NCBI RefSeq assembly: GCF_038066595.1
Contig: NZ_JBBUTH010000007.1
Coordinates: forward strand, 496,001 to 560,000
DNA from: Pseudaquabacterium inlustre
GTDB lineage: Bacteria; Pseudomonadota; Gammaproteobacteria; Burkholderiales; Burkholderiaceae_C
Direction: 5' to 3'
Length of the DNA stretch: 64,000 nt
In this document: positions 42,789 through 50,221 of the stretch, piece by piece
Layout: every line of letters starts with the position of its first letter
Position numbering within the stretch: the first letter of the stretch is position 1
The notes under the pieces: generated by a model
The model's database searches: none
What the model was told of the DNA's origin: nothing
Seen by the model: only the letters and a program-made list of their open reading frames with translations
Program-made: the position numbers and the translations under genes

Positions 42789-43952
42789 ATGTCCACCTCC
42801 CCCGACACCGACTTCCCCGAGATCCGCGACGCCGTGCGCGCGCTGTGCGCCGAGTTCCCCGACGAATACCACCGCAAGATCGACGCCGAGCGCGGCTACC
42901 CCGAGGCCTTTGTCGACGCGCTCACCAAGGCCGGCTGGATGGCCGCGCTGATCCCGCAGGAGTACGGCGGCTCCGGCCTGGGCATGGCCGAGGCCTCGGT
43001 GATCATGGAAGAGATCAACCGCTCGGGCGGCAACTCCGGCGCCTGCCACGGCCAGATGTATGTGATGAACGCCGTGGTGCGCAGCGGCAGCGAGGCGCAG
43101 AAGCGCCAGTACCTGCCCAAGATCGCCGCGGGAGAACTGCGCCTGCAGAGCATGGGCGTGACCGAGCCCACCACCGGCAGCGACACCACCAAGCTCAAGA
43201 CCATGGCCGTCAAGAAGGACGGCCGCTGGGTGGTCAATGGCCAGAAGGTGTGGATCTCGCGCATCCAGCACAGTGACCTGATGATCCTGCTGGCGCGCAC
43301 CACGCCGCTGGACCAGGTGACCAAGCGCTCCGAAGGCCTGAGCTGCTTCATCGTCGACCTGAAGCAGGCCATCGGCCACGGCCTGACCGTGCGGCCGATC
43401 CCCAACATGGTCAACCACGAGACCAACGAACTGTTCTTCGACAACCTGGAACTGCCCGAAGACGCGCTGCTCGGCCCCGAGGGCAAGGGCTTCAAGACCC
43501 TGCTCGACGGCCTGAACGCGGAGCGCACGCTGATCGCCGCCGAGTGCATCGGCGACGGCTACTGGTTCATCGACCGCGCCGCCAAGTACGCCAAGGAGCG
43601 CGTGGTGTTCGGTCGGCCGATCGGCCAGAACCAGGGCGTGCAGTTCCCGATCGCCGATGCCTTCATCGAGCTGGAGGCCGCCAACCTGATGCGCTGGAAG
43701 GCCTGCGCGCAGATCGACGCGCACCAGAACGCCGGCGCGGCCGCCAACATGGCCAAGTACCTGGCGGCCAAGGCCAGTTGGGAAGCGGCCAATGCCTGCA
43801 TCCAGACGCATGGCGGCTTCGGCTTTGCCTGCGAATACGACGTGGAGCGCAAGTTCCGCGAGACGCGGCTGTACCAGGTGGCGCCGATCAGCACCAACAT
43901 GATCTTCAGCTACGTCGCGGAACACGTCCTCGGCCTGCCCCGGAGCTTCTGA
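42789..43952 (+). CDS. Acyl-CoA dehydrogenase of the itaconate-type operon
   Basis: A 387-residue acyl-CoA dehydrogenase. Flavin/substrate motifs are MGVTEPTTGSDTTKLKT, QKVWISRIQHSDLMILLART, and the C-terminal CIQTHGGFGFACEYDVERKFRETRLYQVAPISTNM. At the position of the classical catalytic Glu the loop reads LYQVAPIS, so the base may lie elsewhere, as in isovaleryl- and long-chain-type enzymes. The itaconate operon of Pseudomonas aeruginosa carries a similar gene whose role is not one of the three core steps. It might oxidise methylsuccinyl-CoA to a C5-unsaturated CoA, which is conjecture. Confidence 0.88.
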   Translation: MSTSPDTDFPEIRDAVRALCAEFPDEYHRKIDAERGYPEAFVDALTKAGWMAALIPQEYGGSGLGMAEASVIMEEINRSGGNSGACHGQMYVMNAVVRSGSEAQKRQYLPKIAAGELRLQSMGVTEPTTGSDTTKLKTMAVKKDGRWVVNGQKVWISRIQHSDLMILLARTTPLDQVTKRSEGLSCFIVDLKQAIGHGLTVRPIPNMVNHETNELFFDNLELPEDALLGPEGKGFKTLLDGLNAERTLIAAECIGDGYWFIDRAAKYAKERVVFGRPIGQNQGVQFPIADAFIELEAANLMRWKACAQIDAHQNAGAAANMAKYLAAKASWEAANACIQTHGGFGFACEYDVERKFRETRLYQVAPISTNMIFSYVAEHVLGLPRSF

Positions 43953-43954
43953 CC

Positions 43955-45124
43955 ATGCTGCCGTTGGAAGGCATCACCGTCGTCACGCTGGAACACGCGA
44001 TCGCCGCGCCGTTCTGCACCCGCCAACTGGCCGACCAGGGCGCGCGCGTGATCAAGATCGAGCGCCCCGGCGTGGGCGACTTCGCGCGAGGCTACGACGA
44101 GCGCGTCAAGGGCCTGGCCTCGCACTTCGTCTGGACCAACCGCAGCAAGGAAAGCCTGTCGCTGGACCTGAAGGCTCCCGTGGCCGACGAGGTGCTGCAC
44201 AAGCTGCTGGCGGGCGCCGATGTGCTGGTGCAGAACCTGGCGCCCGGCGCCGCGGCGCGCATGGGCCTGGGCTTCGACGCGCTGAAGGATCGCTATCCCA
44301 AGCTCATCGTCTGCGACATCTCGGGCTATGGCGAGGACGGACCCTATCGCGACAAGAAAGCGTACGACCTGCTGATCCAGAGCGAGTCGGGCTTTCTGTC
44401 GATCACCGGCACGCCGGACGAGCCGGCCAAGGCCGGCTGCTCGATCGCTGACATCGCCGCCGGCATGTACGCCTACACCGGCATCCTGAACGCGCTGATC
44501 GAGCGTGGTCGCACCGGGCGCGGCAAGCACCTGGATGTGTCGATGCTCGAAGCCATGGGCGAGTGGATGAGCTACCCGCTGTACTACGCCTGGGACGGCG
44601 CACCGCCGCCGCCGCGTGCCGGCGCCGCCCACGCCACCATCTACCCCTACGGCCCGTTCCCTACCGGCGACGGCAAGACCGTGATGCTGGGCCTGCAGAA
44701 CGACCGCGAGTGGCAGGTATTCTGTCAAAAGGTGCTGGGCGACGCGGCGCTGGCGGCCGACGAACGCTTCAACACCACAGCCCGCCGCTCGGCCGCGCGG
44801 GTGGAACTGAAAGCGCTGATCGTGCACGCCTTTGCCAGCCTGACGGCCGAGCAGGTGGTGAGCCGGCTGGATGAGGCCGGCATCGCCAACGCCCAGGTCA
44901 ACACCATGGCCGACCTGTGGGCGCACCCGCAGCTGAAGGCGCGCCAGCGCTGGGCCAGCGTGGACACGCCCGCCGGCCCGGTGCCCGCGCTGCTGCCGCC
45001 CGGCTGCACCACCGCCCGCATGGACGCCGTGCCGGCGCTGGGCCAGCACACCGACAGCGTGCTGCAGGGCCTGGGCTACACCGCCGAAGCGATTGCCGCG
45101 ATGCGCGCGGCCGGCACGGTCTGA
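43955..45124 (+). CDS. CaiB/BaiF family III CoA transferase (itaconate CoA-transferase candidate)
   Basis: A 389-residue family III CoA transferase. The opening LEGITVVTLEHAIAAPFCTRQLADQGARVIKIE is characteristic. The catalytic Asp is Asp138 in KKAYDLLIQSESG, equivalent to Asp169 of formyl-CoA transferase. The start lies two bases past the stop of the dehydrogenase gene. In this operon it would activate itaconate (or mesaconate) with succinyl-CoA, the Ict step. A homologous enzyme for other dicarboxylates is possible. Confidence 0.85.
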   Translation: MLPLEGITVVTLEHAIAAPFCTRQLADQGARVIKIERPGVGDFARGYDERVKGLASHFVWTNRSKESLSLDLKAPVADEVLHKLLAGADVLVQNLAPGAAARMGLGFDALKDRYPKLIVCDISGYGEDGPYRDKKAYDLLIQSESGFLSITGTPDEPAKAGCSIADIAAGMYAYTGILNALIERGRTGRGKHLDVSMLEAMGEWMSYPLYYAWDGAPPPPRAGAAHATIYPYGPFPTGDGKTVMLGLQNDREWQVFCQKVLGDAALAADERFNTTARRSAARVELKALIVHAFASLTAEQVVSRLDEAGIANAQVNTMADLWAHPQLKARQRWASVDTPAGPVPALLPPGCTTARMDAVPALGQHTDSVLQGLGYTAEAIAAMRAAGTV

Positions 45125-45188
45125 GCCCTGATGGGCCCTGGCCCGCGGACCACCACGCGAACACGAGAACACGAAAGGCAAGCCAACG

Positions 45189-46580
45189 ATGAGCGCCTCC
45201 CACCCCGGCCAACATCCCGGCCAACATCCCGGCCAGCAACTGGCCACCTTCGCCGCCACGCTGCGCCTGTCGGATGTGCCGGCACCCGTGGTGCGCCGCA
45301 CCGAAGACCTGATGCTCGACTGGGCCGGCTCCACGCTGGCCGGCAAGGGCTCGCGGCCGGTGGAAAGCATCGCGAAGTTCTGGCAATCACAAAGCCCGGC
45401 CACCGGCCCGTCGGAAGTGCTGATCCACCGCAGCGGCACCAGTCCGTTGGCCGCGGCCGCCATCAACGCCGCCGCCTCGCACGTGGCCGAGCAGGACGAC
45501 GTGCACAACGGCTCGGTGTTCCACCCGGCGGCGGTGGTGTTCCCGCCCGCGCTGGCCGTGGCCCAGGCGCTGGGCCGCTCGGGCGCCGATCTGCTGGCCG
45601 CCAGCATCGCAGGTTATGAAGTGGGCATCCGCGTGGGTGAGTTCCTGGGCCGCTCGCACTACCGCATCTTCCACACCACCGGCACGGCCGGCTCGCTGGC
45701 CGCTGCGGCGGCCGTGGGCCACCTGCTGCGGCTGACGCCCGAGCAGATGGGCCATGCACTCGGCTCGGCCGGCACGCAGGCGGCCGGGCTGTGGGAGTTT
45801 CTGCGCACCGCCGCCGACAGCAAGCAGCTGCACACCGCCCACGCCGCGCACACCGGCCTGGCCGCAGCCTACTTGGCGGCCGATGGCTTCACCGGCGCGC
45901 AGCGCATCCTGGATGGCGCGCAGGGCATGGCCGCCGGCATGAGCAGCGACAGCGATCCGGCACGCCTGACCGACGGCCTGGGCACGCGCTGGGCCACGGC
46001 CGAAACCTCGTTCAAGTACCACGCCTCGTGCCGCCACACGCACCCGGCGGCCGATGCGCTGCTGGCGGTGATGACGGCGCATGGCTTGAAGCCCGACGAC
46101 ATCGCGCGTGTGGAAACGCTTGTGCACCAGGGCGCCATCGACGTGCTGGGCCCGGTGGTCGATCCACAGACGGTGCACCAGAGCAAATTCTCGATGGGCA
46201 CGGTGCTGGCGCTGGCCGCCATCCACGGCTATGCGGGCCTGGGCGAGTTCGACGCGCACTACCGCGATCCGGCCACCGTGGCCTTCTGCAACCGCGTCAG
46301 CATGACGCTGGATGCCGAGGTGGACACTGCCTACCCGGCGCGCTGGATCGGCAAGGTGGTGGTCAGCACCACCGACGGCCGGCGGCTGGAAGGCCGCGTC
46401 GACGAACCCAAGGGCGACCCCGGCAACACGCTCAGCCGGTCTGAGCTGGAAGGCAAGGCGATCCGCCTCGCGGCCTACCGCGGCGGTGCCGACGAGGCCG
46501 AGATGCGCGCGCTGATCGCGACGATGTGGGCCATGGCCGATGTGCCGGTGGTGGGCCGCCTGTTGCCCGCCGCAGTCTGA
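45189..46580 (+). CDS. MmgE/PrpD family protein
   Basis: A 463-residue member of the 2-methylcitrate dehydratase/cis-aconitate decarboxylase family. Signatures include MLDWAGSTLAGKGSRPVESIA, AAASHVAEQDDVHNGSVFHPAA, FHTTGTAGSLAAAAAVGHLL, and TSFKYHASCRHTHPAADALL with a conserved Cys/His cluster. The family includes the enzyme that makes itaconate in mammals, and a member is present in the Pseudomonas itaconate operon, so a role in isomerising or dehydrating a C5 or C6 acid is likely. The N-terminus carries a threefold HPGQ repeat encoded by a 12-base tandem repeat. Confidence 0.87.
   Translation: MSASHPGQHPGQHPGQQLATFAATLRLSDVPAPVVRRTEDLMLDWAGSTLAGKGSRPVESIAKFWQSQSPATGPSEVLIHRSGTSPLAAAAINAAASHVAEQDDVHNGSVFHPAAVVFPPALAVAQALGRSGADLLAASIAGYEVGIRVGEFLGRSHYRIFHTTGTAGSLAAAAAVGHLLRLTPEQMGHALGSAGTQAAGLWEFLRTAADSKQLHTAHAAHTGLAAAYLAADGFTGAQRILDGAQGMAAGMSSDSDPARLTDGLGTRWATAETSFKYHASCRHTHPAADALLAVMTAHGLKPDDIARVETLVHQGAIDVLGPVVDPQTVHQSKFSMGTVLALAAIHGYAGLGEFDAHYRDPATVAFCNRVSMTLDAEVDTAYPARWIGKVVVSTTDGRRLEGRVDEPKGDPGNTLSRSELEGKAIRLAAYRGGADEAEMRALIATMWAMADVPVVGRLLPAAV
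45201..45236 (+). repeat. Tandem 12-bp repeat encoding HPGQ three times
   Basis: Codons 5-16 of the MmgE/PrpD gene consist of three near-identical 12-base units (CACCCCGGCCAA and variants differing at one base) encoding His-Pro-Gly-Gln three times. The repeat keeps the reading frame and lies before the conserved domain, so it is probably tolerated slippage in a flexible tail. Confidence 0.85.
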
Positions 46581-46582
46581 TC

Positions 46583-47413
46583 ATGGCGATGGCGAACACC
46601 GCTGAGGCGATCAGCTTCCTGTTCGTGCCGGGCGACCGGCCCGAGCGCTTCGACAAGGCCCTGGCCAGCGGCGCCGATGCGGTGATCGTCGACCTGGAAG
46701 ACGCCGTGTCGCCCGCCGCCAAGGACACGGCCCGCGCCGCGCTGGACGCCTGGCTGGCCGCGCGCCCCGGCGATGCACCCGGCGTGGTGCTGCGCTGCAA
46801 TGGCGCTGACACGCCCTGGTTCGCGGCCGACCTGGCACTGGCCCGCCATGCCGGCGTGGCTGCGGTGATGTTGCCCAAGAGCGAATCGCCCGCTGCCATC
46901 GCCCGCGTCACCGCCACGCGCGCCGGCCTGCCCGTCATCGCACTGATCGAGAGCGCCGCGGGCCTGGCCCAGGTGCGCACCATCGCCGCCACAGCCGGCG
47001 TGCAGCGCCTGGCCTTCGGCAGCATCGACCTGCAGGTGGACTTGGGCCTGCGCGACGCCACCGAAGACGAACTGCTGCCCTGGCGGCTGGAACTGGTGCT
47101 GGCCAGCCGGCTGGCCGGCATGGCCGCGCCGATCGACGGCGTGACCACGGCGCTGGATGACGCCGAACGCCTGGGCGCCGACGTGGCCCGTGCCAAGCGC
47201 CTGGGCTTCGGCGCCAAGCTGTGCATCCACCCGAAGCAGGTGGCAACGGTGCGCGCCGGCTTCCGGCCCACACCGGCCCAGCTGGACTGGGCGCAGCGGG
47301 TGCTGGCGGCTGCGGGATCGTCCGGTGGCGCCGCGGTGGCGGTGGACGGCAAGATGGTGGACAAGCCGGTGCTGCTGCGTGCGCAAGCCATCCTGCGCGA
47401 AGCCGGCGACTGA
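46583..47413 (+). CDS. CitE-like CoA ester lyase (citramalyl-CoA lyase candidate)
   Basis: A 276-residue TIM-barrel lyase. FLFVPGDRPERFDKALASGADAVIVDLEDAV is the family N-terminus, with the Arg and metal-binding Asp/Glu. LRCNG, ALIESAAGL (metal-binding Glu) and FGSIDLQVDLG follow. HPKQV gives the CoA-binding end. These enzymes split malyl-, citramalyl- or citryl-CoA. The operon context points to citramalyl-CoA giving acetyl-CoA and pyruvate, the Ccl step. It starts two bases after the PrpD stop. Confidence 0.86.
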   Translation: MAMANTAEAISFLFVPGDRPERFDKALASGADAVIVDLEDAVSPAAKDTARAALDAWLAARPGDAPGVVLRCNGADTPWFAADLALARHAGVAAVMLPKSESPAAIARVTATRAGLPVIALIESAAGLAQVRTIAATAGVQRLAFGSIDLQVDLGLRDATEDELLPWRLELVLASRLAGMAAPIDGVTTALDDAERLGADVARAKRLGFGAKLCIHPKQVATVRAGFRPTPAQLDWAQRVLAAAGSSGGAAVAVDGKMVDKPVLLRAQAILREAGD

Positions 47414-47441
47414 GCCCCGCGGCCCATTCACGCGTTGGGAG

Positions 47442-47480
47442 CCGGCAATTGGCGCCGGCAATTGGCGCTGGCAATTGGCG
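47442..47480 (+). repeat. Tandem 13-bp repeat upstream of tctC-like gene
   Basis: Three abutting copies of CCGGCAATTGGCG (third copy with T at position 2) occupy 47442-47480. Each holds the palindromic core CAATTG, so cores recur every 13 bases. The array ends 23 bases before the ATG of the binding-protein gene and sits in a 90-base intergenic gap, where it could act as an operator. Confidence 0.88.
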
Positions 47481-47503
47481 CCAGCATCACAGGAGACAAG
47501 AAC

Positions 47504-48508
47504 ATGACCCGCACACCCCTGGCGCCGCGGCGCCGCCTGGCCGCCTGGTGCGGCGTCGCCGCGCTGGCCCTGGCCGGCCTGCCGATGCTGGCCCAGGCGC
47601 AGACCTATCCCACCAAGTCCATCACCCTGGTGGTGCCCTTTGCCGCCGGCGGCCCCACCGACGTGGTGGCCCGCGCGCTGGGCGCCAGCATGAGCAAGAC
47701 GCTGGGCCAGGGCGTGGTGGTGGAGAACAAGACCGGGGCCGGCGGCACGCTGGCCTCGGGCTACGTGGCCAAGGCCGCGCCCGACGGCTACACCTTCCTG
47801 ATCCACCACAACGGCATGGCCACCGCACCGGGCCTGTACCGCAAGCTGGCCTTCAACCCGTTGACCGACTTCGAGTACGTGGGCCAGGTGGTGGATGTGC
47901 CGATGACCCTGCTGGCGCGCAAGGATCTGCCGCCCAAGACGCCGCAGGAGCTGATCGCCTATGTCAAGGCGCAGGGCAACAAGCTCACGCTGGCCCATGC
48001 CGGGCTGGGCGCGGTCAGCCAGCTGTGCGGCATGCTGTTCCAGAAGATGGTGGCGACTGACCTGACGACCATCCCCTACCAGGGCACGGCGCCGGCGCTG
48101 AATGCGCTGCTGGGCGGGCAGGTGGACATCCTGTGCGACCAGACCACGCAGACGCTGCAGCACATCAAGGCCGGCAGCGTGAAGCTCTACGGCGTGACCA
48201 CGCACGAGCGCCTGAAGTCGCTGCCCGACACGCCCACGCTGGACGAATCGGGCCTGAAGGGCTTCGAGGTCAAGGTGTGGCACGGCGTGTACGCGCCCAA
48301 GGGCACGCCACCGGCCGTGGTCGAGAAGTTCGGCAACGCGCTGCGCGCGGCGCTGAAGGATCCGGCCATCGTGCAGCGCATGGCCGAGCTGGGCGCCGAC
48401 ATCGTGCCCGAGGCCAAGCAGACGCCCGAGGGCCTGCGCAGCTGGCTGAAGCCCGAGATCGACAAGTGGGGCGCGCTGATCCGCTCGGCGGGCCAGTACG
48501 CCGACTGA
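47504..48508 (+). CDS. TctC-type (Bug family) periplasmic binding protein
   Basis: A 334-residue exported binding protein of the tripartite tricarboxylate transporter/Bug family. The signal peptide runs to about residue 32 (MLAQA). YPTKSITLVVPFAAGGPTDVVARALG is the family opening and YQGTAPALNALLGGQVDI the usual central motif. AGGAG lies eight to nine bases before the ATG. Bug proteins bind small carboxylates. Being last in the itaconate-type operon suggests itaconate or a related C5 dicarboxylate. No membrane subunits (TctA, TctB) are present here, so it must share them or act as a sensor. Confidence 0.88.
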   Translation: MTRTPLAPRRRLAAWCGVAALALAGLPMLAQAQTYPTKSITLVVPFAAGGPTDVVARALGASMSKTLGQGVVVENKTGAGGTLASGYVAKAAPDGYTFLIHHNGMATAPGLYRKLAFNPLTDFEYVGQVVDVPMTLLARKDLPPKTPQELIAYVKAQGNKLTLAHAGLGAVSQLCGMLFQKMVATDLTTIPYQGTAPALNALLGGQVDILCDQTTQTLQHIKAGSVKLYGVTTHERLKSLPDTPTLDESGLKGFEVKVWHGVYAPKGTPPAVVEKFGNALRAALKDPAIVQRMAELGADIVPEAKQTPEGLRSWLKPEIDKWGALIRSAGQYAD

Positions 48509-48513
48509 GGCCC

Positions 48514-50148
48514 TCAGGCCGCCGCGGCAGCCGGTGCGTCGCGCCGGTCGTTGGCGGCACGGCGCAGCGCCACCGCATCGGTCTCGCAGACGAAGCGGTC
48601 GCTGTGCTGCAGGCGGAACAGCTGCATCGCGCTGCGCACGCGCAGCACGCGGTGGTCCAGCTGCACGGTGGCCGCGGCCAGGCCCTCCACCATGGCGCTG
48701 TTGCGCTGCGTCACCTCGTCAAGCTGTGACACGGCCTGCGCCACCTCCGACACACCGATCAGCTGCATGCGCGCGGCATCGCCGATGCCGCCCAGCATCT
48801 CGCTGACGGCCTCCACGCTGCTGAGCACCTCGCCCATCGCCGACTGCGCCTGCACGCTGTGGTGCACGCCCTCGCCGATGCGGCCGCTGGATTCGGCGAT
48901 CAGCTGGCGCACCTCCTTGGCCGACTGCGTGGTGCGCTGGGCCAGGCCGCGCACCTCGGCCGCCACCACGGCGAAGCCGCGGCCACTGTCGCCGGCGCGG
49001 GCCGCCTCCACCGCCGCGTTCAGCGCCAGCAGGTTGGTCTGGAAGGCGATGCCCTCGATCACCTGCAGGATGTCGCCGATGTTGCGCGACGAGGCGCTGA
49101 TGCCGTCCATCGAGTCGACCGTGTCACGCACCGCGCCCTGGCCGCGCTGCGCCACGCTGCGCACCGTGCTGGCCAGATCGGCGCCGCGGCCCGCGCGCTC
49201 GGCGGTGTCGCTCACGGTCTGCTGGATCTGGGTCATGGACGCGGCCGTCTCCTGCAGGCTGGCGGCCTGCGACTCGGTGCGGTCGGACAGCGCCCGGCCA
49301 TCGGCGGCGATGTGACCCGCCGAGGCGCGCACCTGCTCGATCTGCTGGCGCACATCGGCGATGGTGGCGCGCAGGTTCACGCCCAGCTGGGCCAGCGCGG
49401 TCTGCAACAGGCCCAGCGCGTCGGGGCCGTGCACGTTCACGCCGTGGGTCAGGTCGCCCGCGGCCAGGGCCAGCGCATCGTCGGCCACGGCCTGCACGCG
49501 TGCCTCCTGCCGGCGCCAGCCCAGCCACCAGGCCAGCGCCGACAGGGCCACGCCCAGCGGCAGCCACAGCAGCGCCGGCCCGGCGGCGGCGGCCAGGCCG
49601 GTGAGCAGCGCCGCGCCCAGGCTGGCGGCGCCCTCCAGGTGCCAGCGCCGCCACTGGCCCTGCACCTGGCGGCGCAGGCGCGCCAGCGCGCCCGGCACCA
49701 GCACCTGGCCGCCCGACAGCACCACCGCCCCGGCCCCCGAGGCGGCCCGCATCTGCGCGTACAGGCGCTCGGCCTGGGCCACGCTGTCGCGGCCCGGCAC
49801 CGTGCGCACCGACAGGTAGCCGCTGATCTGCCGTCCGCTGCGGATCGGCGTGACGCTGGCGCGCACCCAGTAGTGGTCGCCGTTCTTGCGCCGGTTCTTC
49901 ACCAGCCCGGTCCAGGGCCGTCCGCCGCCGACCGTGGCCCACAGGTCGCGGAAGGCCTCGGGCGGCATGTGCGGGTGGCGCACCAGGTTGTGGGGCTGGC
50001 CGAGCAGTTCGTCCAGCGTGAAGCCGCTGGCCTCGACGAAGGCATCGTTGCAGTAGACGATGCGGCCCTTCAGATCGGTGACCGACACCAGGGTCTGGTC
50101 GGCGCCCAGCGGGTATTCGCGGTCGGTGACCGGCAGGTTCATGCGCAT
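48514..50148 (-). CDS. aer: Aer-type PAS-containing chemoreceptor
   Basis: A 544-residue receptor. The PAS domain (about residues 15-120) closely follows E. coli Aer, with DAFVEASGFTLDELLGQPHN, VRHPHMP and KNRRKNGDHYWVRA, implying FAD-based redox or oxygen sensing. Arg57 and His58 are kept, but the Asp60 reported important for FAD in Aer is His here. A hydrophobic pair at 172-211 is the membrane anchor. The signalling hairpin tip EGIAFQTNLLALNAAVEAAR is at about 365-384. GGGAG lies eight bases before the ATG at 50148. It stops five bases from the convergent tctC-like stop. Confidence 0.88.
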   Translation of the reverse strand: MRMNLPVTDREYPLGADQTLVSVTDLKGRIVYCNDAFVEASGFTLDELLGQPHNLVRHPHMPPEAFRDLWATVGGGRPWTGLVKNRRKNGDHYWVRASVTPIRSGRQISGYLSVRTVPGRDSVAQAERLYAQMRAASGAGAVVLSGGQVLVPGALARLRRQVQGQWRRWHLEGAASLGAALLTGLAAAAGPALLWLPLGVALSALAWWLGWRRQEARVQAVADDALALAAGDLTHGVNVHGPDALGLLQTALAQLGVNLRATIADVRQQIEQVRASAGHIAADGRALSDRTESQAASLQETAASMTQIQQTVSDTAERAGRGADLASTVRSVAQRGQGAVRDTVDSMDGISASSRNIGDILQVIEGIAFQTNLLALNAAVEAARAGDSGRGFAVVAAEVRGLAQRTTQSAKEVRQLIAESSGRIGEGVHHSVQAQSAMGEVLSSVEAVSEMLGGIGDAARMQLIGVSEVAQAVSQLDEVTQRNSAMVEGLAAATVQLDHRVLRVRSAMQLFRLQHSDRFVCETDAVALRRAANDRRDAPAAAAA

Positions 50149-50221
50149 GTGGTGGACTCCCTGTCGCGCCGTGGGCGGCGCGTGTGTGCATGGTGTGGGG
50201 TGGCCCCGGCCAGCGGCCGGA

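Noticed and set aside
42789..43952. Assigning the operon's acyl-CoA dehydrogenase as methylsuccinyl-CoA dehydrogenase of the ethylmalonyl-CoA pathway
   Set aside because: No ethylmalonyl-CoA mutase, crotonyl-CoA carboxylase/reductase or mesaconyl-CoA hydratase of that pathway is present; the itaconate operon pattern explains the set better.
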